NCBI GenBank assembly: GCA_963811805.1
Contig: CAWESU010000001.1
Location: 2,480,001 to 2,544,000, forward strand
Length of the DNA stretch: 64,000 nucleotides
Reading direction: 5' to 3'
Source: DAHUXN01 sp963811805
GTDB taxonomy: Bacteria > Acidobacteriota > Terriglobia > Acidiferrales > UBA7541
Each line of letters starts with the position of its first letter. The first letter of the stretch is position 1. The position numbers and the translations under genes were made by a program. Shown here in pieces: positions 1-8,339 of this stretch. Below the pieces are notes generated by a model. That model ran no database searches. It was given only the letters and a program-made list of their open reading frames with translations, and was not told the DNA's origin.

Positions 1-168
1 GCCGACGGGGCGTTGCGTGCGGGAGCACCAGAAAGGGCCGGCGTTGCGGGCGTCGGAAGCGTCTTCGCCGTCGAGTTGATAGAAGAGTTTTTTCGAGCGC
101 ACGGAGCGGCAGACTTCGCCGGTGGAGATGAGGATGTTGAGGCTTGGTCCGGTGGAAGATTTCAGCAT
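1..168 (-). CDS. hypothetical protein, 3' end cut by window edge
   Basis: The gene starts at ATG 168 and runs off the left edge, so only the first 56 codons are visible. A GGAGAGGAGT ribosome binding site lies a few bases upstream of the start and supports it. The visible product begins MLKSSTGPSLNILISTGEVC and contains three cysteines, including a GPFWCS segment. There is no signal peptide or membrane segment in the visible part. I do not recognise the family with certainty and assign no function. Confidence 0.55.
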   Translation of the reverse strand, partial: MLKSSTGPSLNILISTGEVCRSVRSKKLFYQLDGEDASDARNAGPFWCSRTQRPVG

Positions 169-189
169 GGCTGTGACTCCTCTCCAAAA

Positions 190-222
190 CAGTGGCCAGT
201 GACGAGTGGTCAGTGGTCAGCA
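190..222. repeat. degenerate tandem CAGTGgyCAGTG repeat
   Basis: This short stretch repeats the words CAGTGGCCAGTGACGAGTGG and TCAGTGGTCAG. It lies between the reverse-strand gene ending the left edge and the hairpin cluster that follows. The composition resembles the GTGATGAGTGACAA tandem repeat at 12905-12932. No function is visible; it may be replication-slippage debris or part of a dispersed intergenic family. Confidence 0.4.
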
Positions 223-277
223 AGCCAAAAACAATAGCCAAGGCGAACGGCGCAAACAAGATCCCCAAGACCAAGAC

Positions 278-310
278 CGCAGAACTTCACGAACAGCGTG
301 AAGACCTGCG
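278..310. repeat. hairpin repeat unit 1
   Basis: Inverted repeat with arms CGCAG-aa-CTTCACG and CGTGAAG-ac-CTGCG around a 5-base loop. It is followed immediately by CTACAAAA. Read on the reverse strand the unit begins TTTTGTAGCGCAGG, a lead shared with the units ending near 448 and 574. There is no long T run after the stem on either strand, so a simple intrinsic terminator is not the best explanation. Confidence 0.6.
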
Positions 311-329
311 CTACAAAAGCAAAGCCAGC

Positions 330-378
330 AGCAGATTCCTCGGGGCCCGAGGTCGAGGTCGGGCCACTCGGAATGACA
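330..378. repeat. dispersed palindromic element, copy 1
   Basis: The ends are AGCAGATTCCTCG and CTCGGAATGACA. These are the exact reverse complements of the ends of the element at 53701-53760. Inside is an inverted repeat GGCCCGA (344-350) and TCGGGCC (359-365). The two copies share the termini but have different internal hairpins. That is the pattern of a small non-autonomous or structural repeat family rather than of chance similarity. Confidence 0.65.
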
Positions 379-425
379 AATCCCATTCTACGCCGGGGCC
401 GCGCGGGACGGTCGCGGACGGCAGC

Positions 426-448
426 GGCGCGATAACTCCGATCGCGCC
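426..448. repeat. hairpin repeat unit 2
   Basis: Perfect 8-bp inverted repeat GGCGCGAT / ATCGCGCC with loop AACTCCG, followed by TACAAAAAC. It shares the trailing (C)TACAAA with the other units of the cluster, although the stem sequence is different. Confidence 0.55.
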
Positions 449-470
449 TACAAAAACCAAGTCGCGAAAG

Positions 471-520
471 CCTGAGGCGTACCCTTCGCGAAACGCCCTC
501 AGGGCGAGAAGCCGCCGCTA
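471..520. repeat. hairpin repeat unit 3
   Basis: It contains the palindrome CGCCCT-c-AGGGCG (494-506) and a longer imperfect pairing of CCTGAGGCG (471-479) with CGCCCTCAGG (494-503). It is followed by GCCGCCGCTACAAAGG, so the CTACAAA trailer recurs. Confidence 0.5.
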
Positions 521-544
521 CAAAGGCAACAACAAATTCAAAAC

Positions 545-580
545 CGCAGAGCTTCTGAGAAGCGAAGCTCTGCGCTACAC
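545..580. repeat. hairpin repeat unit 4
   Basis: Perfect 11-bp inverted repeat CGCAGAGCTTC (545-555) and GAAGCTCTGCG (564-574), followed by CTACACGAAAA. The outer CGCAG/CTGCG arms match unit 1. It lies just beyond the stop codon of the FAD-subunit gene, so it may also stabilise the 3' end of that operon transcript. Confidence 0.6.
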
Positions 581-585
581 GAAAA

Positions 586-1590
586 TCACGCCGAGGCCGC
601 GGCGGAACGGCTGCCGACGGCGGCGAGCAAAGCGCGCTTGACGGCGACGCGCGCGAGCTGAATTTTGTAGGCGTTGCGGCTGAGCGGCGTGGCGCCTTGC
701 ACGGCGTTGTCGCCGGCTTTCGCGGCGTTCTCTTCGTTGATCGTTTTGCCCGCGAGCCATTTGGAGGCGCCTTCGGCGAGCCAGGGCTTGGGCGCGACGT
801 GGCCGAGGACGACGCGGGCGGTTTCGACGGTGTCGCCGTGCATTTTGAGCGCGATGGCGGCTGCGGCGAGGGGCCAGTCCATGCCTTCCTTCTGGCGGAC
901 TTCGTAGGTGGCGCTGCGCATGCCACGCGACGAGCCGGGGACGATGATTTCGGTAACGATTTCGTTGGGCGCGAGGGCGTGTTCGCGCTGGTCAGGCTTT
1001 TGCGGAATGACGAAGAATTCCGCGGCGGAAACGTCGCGGCCGCCGCTGGGGCCTTCGACGTGGAGTTGCGCGTCGAGGGCTACGAGCGCGGGAGCGAGGC
1101 TCGAAGGGCTAACGAATTTCGCCGGGCCGGAGTTGCCGAAGATGGCGTGATAGCGATTGTCGCCCTGTTCGACGAGAGATTTTCCGCCGGCGTCGAGCGC
1201 GAGAAGGCCGAAGCCGCTGCGGTAATACCAGCAGCGCGGGCGCTGGCAAAGTTCGCCGGCGACCGTGCCCATGTTGCGGAGCTGCGGGCTGCGAATGCCT
1301 TCGGCGGCGTCCGTGATGGCGGGAAAGTTTTTGCGGACGTCGGAGGCGGAAAGCAGTTGCTCGATGGTGACCGCGGCGCCGATGCGCAGGCCGCCGTTGA
1401 CGTTCTGGACGGCGTGGAGCTGGCCGACGCGCTTGATGTTGACGAGGCGCTTGGTTTCCTCGATGTCGTCTTTCAGCAAGGAAATCAGATCGGTGCCTCC
1501 GGCGAAGACGGAAGCGTCTTCCCAGTCGGAGCCGAGGAGGCCAATCGCTTCCTTGAGAGATGTGGGGCTTGCGTATTCGAATGCGTCCAC
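586..1590 (-). CDS. molybdenum hydroxylase FAD-binding subunit
   Basis: Medium subunit of a xanthine dehydrogenase/CO dehydrogenase-type molybdenum hydroxylase. It carries FAD and passes electrons from the Fe-S subunit to the final acceptor. FAD-binding motifs are visible: AGGTD at residues 30-34 and RNMGTVAGELC at about 105-115, followed by QRPRCWYYR, a motif common in this subunit. The length of 334 residues is normal. The start is GTG; its first base is shared with the TAG stop of the large-subunit gene, so the two are translationally coupled. It is the last gene of a three-gene reverse-strand operon. The substrate cannot be read from the sequence. Confidence 0.9.
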   Translation of the reverse strand: MDAFEYASPTSLKEAIGLLGSDWEDASVFAGGTDLISLLKDDIEETKRLVNIKRVGQLHAVQNVNGGLRIGAAVTIEQLLSASDVRKNFPAITDAAEGIRSPQLRNMGTVAGELCQRPRCWYYRSGFGLLALDAGGKSLVEQGDNRYHAIFGNSGPAKFVSPSSLAPALVALDAQLHVEGPSGGRDVSAAEFFVIPQKPDQREHALAPNEIVTEIIVPGSSRGMRSATYEVRQKEGMDWPLAAAAIALKMHGDTVETARVVLGHVAPKPWLAEGASKWLAGKTINEENAAKAGDNAVQGATPLSRNAYKIQLARVAVKRALLAAVGSRSAAASA

Positions 1591-3731
1591 TAGGCTATGC
1601 CTCCTTTGCCGAGAGCGGCGAGGACACGGTCAGGCGTCAACGGAAGTTCTGGGACGCGGACGCCGATGGCGTTGGCGACGGCGTTGGAGATGGCGGCGCC
1701 GGGCGAAATGACGGGCGGCTCGCCGAGGCCGATGGTGCCGCGCTCGTCGTAGCCGGGGCCGGTCATCATGTGGACGACAATTTCGCCGATGTCGCCGATG
1801 CCGGCGAGCTTGTAAAACTCCATGTTGGGATTGAGGCACCGGCCGGTGGGCTGGTCCATGATTTTTTCTTCGTACAGGGCATAGCAGATGCCCATGATGG
1901 CGGCGCCGTAGACCTGGCTTTCCGCGGTTTTGACGTCGATGACCAACCCGCAATCCTGCACGGAGACGTGCTTGACCATGCGGGCGACGCCGGTTTCGGT
2001 GTCGACTTCGACTTCGCTCATTTGTACGCCGCCGACGCCGCTGGACATAAGCGCATTATTCGTGCGACCCGTGCCGGTGATAGAAGCAGTGCCGAGTTTG
2101 GCGCAGGCTTGCTTCCATGGAATCGATTTGGATGGATCGCCGACGACTTGAATTTTTCCGTTCCATGCTTCGAGCTTGTCCGGAGTTGTTCCGAGCGAGG
2201 GTGCCACTTTGGCGAGGAGTTCGTTGAGAGCGTTTGTCGCGGCCATCCGCGTGGAGGTGCTGACGCTGCTGACGGTGACGGAGCCACCGGACGCGGCGGC
2301 GGGAGGATAGCGATTGTCGCCGATATTGACTTTCACGGCGTCGAGCGGAAGGCCGAGAGTTTCGGCGGTGACGATATCGATGACCGTGCGAGTGCCGGTG
2401 CCTAGATCCTGGCTGCCCATATTGGTCTCGACGGAGCCGTCGGAATGAATGATCACCTGCGCATTGTTCATGTTGCCGCGGCCGCCCCAGGTGTGGATGG
2501 AGAGGCCGAGGCCACGCTTTATCGCGCCGGAGCCGCCCTGACCGCGGGGATGCCACTTGCTTTTCCAGTCCATCAGCTGTGAAGCGATGGGAAATTCGTC
2601 GCGATAGATTTTGGCATGCGGTCCGGCGAGGTCGATGTTCTTCAGGTAGAAATCGACAGGATCCATGTTGAGTTTGGCGGCGAGGTCTTCCATGGCGCTG
2701 TTGGAGATGAGCGCCATTTGAGGGTGATTGGGAGCGCGCCAAGCGCGGGCGGGGCCGATGTTGGTCATAATCCCTGTATATTTCGCGCGCACGTTGGGAA
2801 CCTGGAGAACGTAAGGCAAGTCAGGTGAACCCTCTGCCTGCGGGCCTTGCGTGCCCCAAGCATCGGAGTCCCACGCGACGAGGGTGCCATCACGCTTCGC
2901 GCCGACTTTCACATGCGCGTGCATGGAAGGCCGGCAACCGGCGACCATCAATTCGTGGTCGCGCTCAAGCATCATTTTCACGGGACGGCCGGTTTTTTTG
3001 GAGAGTTGCGCGCAGGCAATGCCCCAGTCATCCGCCGCGAATTTGCTGCCAAAGCCGCCTCCCATGTATTGCGTGATGACGTGAATATTGTTTGCGGGAA
3101 TCTTGATGCCCTGCTGGCCCAAGCCGTCGACAAATTCGCTGGCCATGCCGCTAACGGCTTGCGTCGAGGACCAGACCGTCAAATCGTCACCTTGCCATTC
3201 GGTGACGTGGCCGTGGGATTCGAGGCAGCAGTGGGTGATGACGGGTACGCCGTAATCGCCTTCGCTGATGACATCGGCTTGCTGAAAAGCCTGATCGGGA
3301 TTGCCGGCGACGCGATTTGCAAGCTGCTTGCTGTATTGCGCGCCGGCCTGTTGTGGGTTGGCGTCGGAGACCAGGTAAGGAAGCTGCTGATATTCGATTT
3401 TCACCGCATCAGCGGCGGCTTCGGCGCGCTCTTCTGTATCAGCGGCGACAGCGACGATTTCCTGTCCGGCCCAGAAAACTTCCTGGCCTTCGGGCACGAT
3501 GGTGACGACGCCCTTCACGCCGGGCATGGCTTCGGCGGCAGTGGTGTCGATCTTGGTGACCTTGGCGTGAGCGTAAGGGCAGGTGGCCATTTTGCCCCAG
3601 AGCATGCCGGGGCGATTGATGTCGTAAGAGTATTTTGCCTGGCCGGCGGATTTTTGCGGGCCGTCGATGCGCTTAATGCGTTTGCCGATCAGCGCGCGGC
3701 GATCTGCCGAAGGCCAATGATAGTCAGCCAT
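1590..3731 (-). CDS. molybdenum hydroxylase molybdopterin-binding subunit
   Basis: Large catalytic subunit of the xanthine dehydrogenase/aldehyde oxidase family, 713 residues. It has the molybdopterin-binding motif GGGFGSKF near residue 220. Near the C-terminus it has GLGEPPVISPGAAISNA, whose glutamate matches the catalytic base of the family. No signal peptide is seen, so export would have to ride on the Tat signal of the Fe-S subunit. Its ATG overlaps the stop of the Fe-S gene by one base (TAATG). The active-site loop is not of the CoxL AYXCSFR type, so this is not form I CO dehydrogenase. Likely substrates are aldehydes or N-heterocycles, which is inference. Confidence 0.9.
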   Translation of the reverse strand: MADYHWPSADRRALIGKRIKRIDGPQKSAGQAKYSYDINRPGMLWGKMATCPYAHAKVTKIDTTAAEAMPGVKGVVTIVPEGQEVFWAGQEIVAVAADTEERAEAAADAVKIEYQQLPYLVSDANPQQAGAQYSKQLANRVAGNPDQAFQQADVISEGDYGVPVITHCCLESHGHVTEWQGDDLTVWSSTQAVSGMASEFVDGLGQQGIKIPANNIHVITQYMGGGFGSKFAADDWGIACAQLSKKTGRPVKMMLERDHELMVAGCRPSMHAHVKVGAKRDGTLVAWDSDAWGTQGPQAEGSPDLPYVLQVPNVRAKYTGIMTNIGPARAWRAPNHPQMALISNSAMEDLAAKLNMDPVDFYLKNIDLAGPHAKIYRDEFPIASQLMDWKSKWHPRGQGGSGAIKRGLGLSIHTWGGRGNMNNAQVIIHSDGSVETNMGSQDLGTGTRTVIDIVTAETLGLPLDAVKVNIGDNRYPPAAASGGSVTVSSVSTSTRMAATNALNELLAKVAPSLGTTPDKLEAWNGKIQVVGDPSKSIPWKQACAKLGTASITGTGRTNNALMSSGVGGVQMSEVEVDTETGVARMVKHVSVQDCGLVIDVKTAESQVYGAAIMGICYALYEEKIMDQPTGRCLNPNMEFYKLAGIGDIGEIVVHMMTGPGYDERGTIGLGEPPVISPGAAISNAVANAIGVRVPELPLTPDRVLAALGKGGIA

Positions 3732-4450
3732 TAGGCTACCGCTCCTTTCGATCTGGTTGCTTCAGCGGCTTCGAGAACGGCGTCCTTAATTCCCATGTAG
3801 GTGCCGCAGCGGCAGAGATTGCCGCCAAGGGATCTTTCGAGGCCTTCGCGCGTCGGATGCGGTTCGTGGTCAAGATAAGCGGTGCAGGCCATGACGAACC
3901 CGGGCGTGCAGAAGCCGCACTGCTGCGCGTCGTTGTTCCAGAAAGCCTGGGACATGGGGCTGAGATGTTCGGCGCTTCCGATGCCTTCGATGGTGGTGAT
4001 TTCGTGGCCCTGGGCGTCGATGGCGAGCGTGGTGCAGGAGTAGACGGCGCGGCCGTCAATGTGAACGGTGCAGGCGCCGCAGGTGGCGCGGTCGCAAACT
4101 TTCTTCGCGCCGGTCAAATCGAGATGGTTGCGCAAGGCGTCGAGAAGCGTGACACGCGGCTCGAGATTGAGCGCTTGCGTCTTGCCATTGATTTTCAGGG
4201 TGATGGGAACTTCACCCGGCCCGACAACGCCGCCACTGCTCGCGCCGCCGGTTTGCGGACGCGGCACAGCCTGGGCCACGCGATCCGCCAGCAGCGCGCC
4301 AGCCGATGCCGCCACGCTGGCGATTCCGGCGCCCTTGATGAAGCGACGGCGCGAGAGATCCGGTAGATTCTTGTCTTGCGCATCTTTGGCGTGCGAGCGA
4401 TCCGGTTTTTCCTCGCCGTTCGGACGCGGCTTATCGTCATGCGACGACAT
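3731..4450 (-). CDS. molybdenum hydroxylase 2Fe-2S subunit with Tat signal
   Basis: Small subunit carrying two [2Fe-2S] clusters. The plant-ferredoxin-type ligands are C119, C124, C127 and C139, and the second cluster uses C178, C181, C213 and C215 (QCGFC...CRC). A twin-arginine motif SRRRFIKG at residues 33-40 precedes an alanine-rich hydrophobic stretch, so the assembled enzyme should be periplasmic. I chose ATG 4450 because an AGGGGGT ribosome binding site lies just upstream; a longer reading to 4480 lacks this. It is the first gene of the operon Fe-S, Mo, FAD. An N-terminal extension of about 32 charged residues before the Tat motif is slightly unusual. Confidence 0.9.
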   Translation of the reverse strand: MSSHDDKPRPNGEEKPDRSHAKDAQDKNLPDLSRRRFIKGAGIASVAASAGALLADRVAQAVPRPQTGGASSGGVVGPGEVPITLKINGKTQALNLEPRVTLLDALRNHLDLTGAKKVCDRATCGACTVHIDGRAVYSCTTLAIDAQGHEITTIEGIGSAEHLSPMSQAFWNNDAQQCGFCTPGFVMACTAYLDHEPHPTREGLERSLGGNLCRCGTYMGIKDAVLEAAEATRSKGAVA

Positions 4451-4678
4451 AAATACACCCCCTGCGGATAACGGAATCACAAGTGTGAGAAAAGAACTGC
4501 GATGCGGGATCTGGACGAGCCTTTCGAATCACCTGGGGCTCCCTTAGAACTGTCGCGGGTATGATAGTTTCAGCGCGACTGGAAAGTCAAAGTCTAAGAC
4601 GGCATGTTGCGCGCGCGCGTTTCGGATTTCGGCCCAGATGCTCGGGGAAGCCCATCCTCCTCTGCGGATTTAGCCGCA

Positions 4679-4707
4679 TTGACTTGCTCTACGCCACACC
4701 CTAAGAT
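4679..4707 (+). promoter_or_regulatory. sigma70-type promoter for the kinase gene, leaderless
   Basis: TTGACT (4679-4684), a 17-base spacer and TAAGAT (4702-4707). The start codon is at 4714, only 6 bases after the -10 box, and there is no Shine-Dalgarno sequence between them. The transcript would therefore begin at or next to the AUG. Confidence 0.5.
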
Positions 4708-4713
4708 GCGCGA

Positions 4714-7670
4714 ATGCCCGATTCTCAGTCGTTTATTGGCAAAACAGTCAGCCACTACCGAATCGTCGAGAAACTCGGCGGCGGCGGGATGGGTGTGGTC
4801 TACAAGGCCGAAGACACAAAACTCGGGCGGTTTGTGGCGCTGAAGTTCCTGCCGGAAGACCTCGGTGGCGATCGACAGGCGCTGGAACGCTTCCAACGCG
4901 AAGCGCGGGCCGCCTCAGCGCTGGACCATCCGAATATTTGCACAATTACGAAATCGGCGAGCACGAAGGCAAGCTGTTCATCGCCATGCAGTGCCTGGAA
5001 GGACAGACGCTGCGCAATCGCATCGGCGGGCGGGCTCTGCCGCTCGACATTACACTCGACCTGGGCACCGAGATCGCCGACGCTCTCGACGCCGCGCATG
5101 CCAAGGGCATCGTTCATCGCGACATCAAGCCGGCGAACATTTTCATCACGGAGCGCGGGCACGCGAAGATTCTGGATTTTGGGTTGGCAAAAGTGACGGC
5201 GACAACGAGCACCGGGAGCGACGATACCTCCGGCTCGCCGACGGCGGACGCTGGCGAAGCGCTGCTGACGAGTCCGGGAACGGCGCTCGGTACGGTGGCG
5301 TATATGTCGCCGGAGCAGGTGCGCGGAGAAACGCTCGACGCGCGCACGGATCTTTTTTCGTTCGGGCTGGTGCTCTACGAAATGGCCACCGGGCGGCAAG
5401 CGTTCTCGGGCAATACGACCGGCGTGATTCAGGAAGCGATTTTGAATCGGGATCCTGTAGCTGCGAGCCGGGTGAATCCGGAAATCCCGGAGAAGCTCGA
5501 GGAAATCACCAGCAAGGCGCTCGAAAAGGATCGCAACCTGCGCTACCAGCACGCGTCGGAGATGCGTGCGGACCTTGCGCGGCTGAAACGTGACACCGAT
5601 TCGGGGCGCACGTCGGCGCGAATGGCGGTGCGGGCAGTGGCGGGCGATTCTGGAACGCCGGTTCCGCCAGGCTCAGGGCCGTCACGCATCAGTTCGGAAT
5701 TTACGCCGGCAACGGGGGTTGCGGCGCCGTCGATTTCGTCCGGTTCTGGGGTGCCTGCTGCGAAGAAGCGCTGGGCACTTCCCGGTGCGCTGGCCGCCAT
5801 CGTGGTTGTCGCGATTGCCATCGGCTCATATTTTTATTCCCACCGCAAACCCATGCTGACGAGTAATGACTCGATCGTGCTGGCGGATTTCGTGAACACC
5901 ACGGGGGATGCGGTGTTCGACGATTCGCTTCGCGAGGCGCTGGCGGCGGAGCTCGCGGAATCGCCTTACCTGAATGTGATCTCGGATTCCTCGGTGCAGC
6001 AGACGCTGCATTTCATGGAGCAACCGCCGAACACGCGTCTCGCGCCCGAGCTGGCGCGGCAAGTTTGCCAGCGCGACGCCAGCCGCGCGGTGCTGGACGG
6101 GACCATTTCCGGAATCGGCGATCAATATGCGCTGACGCTCGACGCGGTGAATTGCGATTCGGGCACCTCGCTGGCACGCGTGGAAGCAGACGCGAACGGC
6201 AAGAACAACGTTCTGCCGGCGCTGGGCAAGCTGGCATCCAGCATGCGGTCGAAGCTGGGCGAATCGCTTACGATGATTCAGAAATACGATACTCCGGTCG
6301 AAACGGCGACGACGAGTTCGCTCGATGCTTTGAAGGCTTACTCGATGGGACGCCGCGAGATGGAGCTAACGGATTACTCGACGGCCATTCCTCTTCTCCA
6401 GCATGCCATCGCGCTTGACCCGAACTTTGCCATGGCCTATGCGACGCTCGGCACCATCTACTCCAACATGAACAATGGGAACGGCAGCGATCAAGCCGCG
6501 GACAACATGAAGAAGGCTTTCGCGTTGCGTGACCGGGTCAGCGAACGCGAAAAGCTTTACGTCGATTCGCATTATTATGAGTTTGCCGAGGACGATTTTG
6601 CCAAAGCGGAACAGACCTATCTGCTCTGGGAGCAGACCTACCCGCGCGACGAAGTTCCGTGGATCAATCTGGGGAGTCAGTATTTGAACCTGGGGCGGAT
6701 TGACGAAGGCACACAACAGCTCCTTACGGCGTACCAGCTCGACCCGGACAGCGTGATCCTGACGAGCGACCTGATCAGCGCCTACACTTACCGGAATCGA
6801 TATGACGAAGCGGAAGCTCTGGTTCAAAAAGGCCTTGCGAAGCATCCCGATGCGCTAGGTTACCACCAGCAATCCTTGCTCGTTGCTTTTCTCCAGAATG
6901 ATGCTTCGACCGAGCAGCAGCAGATGCAATGGATTCGTACGAAGGTGGGGGCGCAACAAGCGGACACGTTCGCTATGTTGTTCGACGTCATAATGGGTAA
7001 AGCCGCGGAGGCGGAAAAATTGCTGGATGCCATGGTAGCAACCGGTTCAAAGCCCGCGTCGAAAGGCAGCATGGCAAGTGAACTGGGCCAGCGCGCGGGC
7101 GCTGAGTCCGTTTTCGGCTACACGCGAGAGGCCTGCAAGGACGGAGAGAAATCGCTCTCTCTCCAGCCGAAAGACCCCAATTTATCTGCGGTGGAAGCGC
7201 TGGCGCTTTGCGGGGATACTGCGGCGGCGGAGAAAGGGCTCGCGGTTCTGATCAAGGAGACGCCGAATGACGCCGATCTCAATAACATTGATGGCCCTAC
7301 CATTCGCGCTATCCTGGCGATGGACCGCAAAGATCCGCAACAGGCTTTGACCATCCTGCAGGCCGCTGATCAGTATCGCTGGGCGCCCAATCGCGACTAT
7401 CTCTACTTTTATGGCGTAGCGAAGCTGCAGGCGAAAGACGGCAAGTCGGCCGCGGCAGATTTTCAGGCCATCCTGGATCATCGCGGGTTGTTCGACCTCA
7501 CTGCTGTCTACCCACTCGCGTATCTGGGCCTCGCGCGGGCGAGAACGCTAGGGGGGGACGCGGCGGGAGCGCGGACGGCGTATCAGGATTTTTTCGCTTT
7601 TTGGAAGGATGCGGACCCGAATCTTCCTGTCCTGCTGCAGGCCAAAGCGGAATACGCGAAACTTCAGTAG
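4714..7670 (+). CDS. Ser/Thr protein kinase with TPR C-terminus, interrupted by a one-base frameshift
   Basis: PknB-type receptor kinase of roughly 985 residues if repaired. The N-terminus (from 4714) carries the glycine loop KLGGGGMGVVYKA and the lysine in VALKF. After HPNICTI the frame breaks: one base is missing around 4946-4948 (ATTACG where ATTTACG would give I-Y-E-I-G-E). The rest is open from 4938 to 7670, with HRDIKPANI, DFGLAK and the MSPEQ activation segment. A single transmembrane helix (near 5770-5840) is followed by an extracytoplasmic FlgO-like region and TPR repeats. Both parts match the family perfectly, so this is either a recent inactivating mutation or a sequence error. As written, only a truncated N-lobe is made from the normal start. 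Confidence 0.85.
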
Positions 7671-7775
7671 GCCATGCGCGGGCCGGGAATTTTTCAGGGT
7701 CCAGCGAAAAGTGTTGGAAACTGAGCGGGCCCTCTGGGAATCAAATCTCATGAAACGGCCAGGCGCCCTGAGCGT

Positions 7776-7781
7776 TATAAT
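7776..7781 (+). promoter_or_regulatory. -10 box TATAAT upstream of DUF983 gene
   Basis: A perfect TATAAT lies 49 bases before the DUF983 start codon in an otherwise GC-rich gap. No good -35 box is seen at the usual distance; ATGAAA, 20 bases upstream, is the nearest weak candidate. Confidence 0.35.
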
Positions 7782-7829
7782 GAGACACGAAATTTGGGTG
7801 ATGGTCCGGCCGCAGCAAGGAGAAACGCC

Positions 7830-8303
7830 ATGAAGCCGCCCTTTTCGCAGGCGCTGAGACGCGGGCTGCGTTTTCGCTGTCCGAATTGCGGAGAAGGCCG
7901 CGTGTTTTCCAGCTTTTTCAAAATGCGCGACGAATGCCCAGTGTGCGGGCTCTCGTTCTATCCGGAGTCCGGTTACTACGCCGGGGCGATGTATCTGGAT
8001 TACGCGCTGTCCGCTGCGGTTTTCCTGGCGGTGTTTGTCCCTTCGCTTTTCCTTCCGGAACTCACGCACCTCTCGTACGCGCAGAAGAACATTCTGTGGA
8101 TCGTCTTCGGCACGGTGCTTTGCCTGGGTTTCTCGCGGCCGTCGTATAGCTTGTGGTTGGCGATCGACTACTGGATAAGCCCGTGGAAGCCGCAAAGCCC
8201 GCAGAAGAGCGGCGAAACCCTGGAAGTTCCGCTGGTCAGCATGGTGATTCGAACGGACAAAGAAGGGCCCCGGCACGGCACGCATCGCGGCCCTGAAAAT
8301 TAG
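7830..8303 (+). CDS. DUF983 family membrane protein
   Basis: Small protein of 157 residues with an N-terminal double zinc-ribbon knuckle (CPNCGEGRVF then CPVCGLSFYPESGYY) followed by two transmembrane segments. This layout is diagnostic of DUF983, whose role is unknown. The start at 7830 follows an AAGGAG ribosome binding site (7818-7823). It stands alone between the kinase gene and the convergent hydrolase gene. The last 25 residues are charged and probably cytoplasmic. Confidence 0.85.
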   Translation: MKPPFSQALRRGLRFRCPNCGEGRVFSSFFKMRDECPVCGLSFYPESGYYAGAMYLDYALSAAVFLAVFVPSLFLPELTHLSYAQKNILWIVFGTVLCLGFSRPSYSLWLAIDYWISPWKPQSPQKSGETLEVPLVSMVIRTDKEGPRHGTHRGPEN

Positions 8304-8339
8304 TCCGCACGCCTTTCGGCAGACGCGACGAGAAGCATC

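Noticed and set aside
278..580. CRISPR array
   Set aside because: The repeated hairpins differ in stem sequence and spacing, there are no constant-length spacers, and no cas gene is present.
1590..3731. Form I CO dehydrogenase large subunit (CoxL)
   Set aside because: The AYXCSFR active-site motif is not present, so the general hydroxylase assignment is kept.
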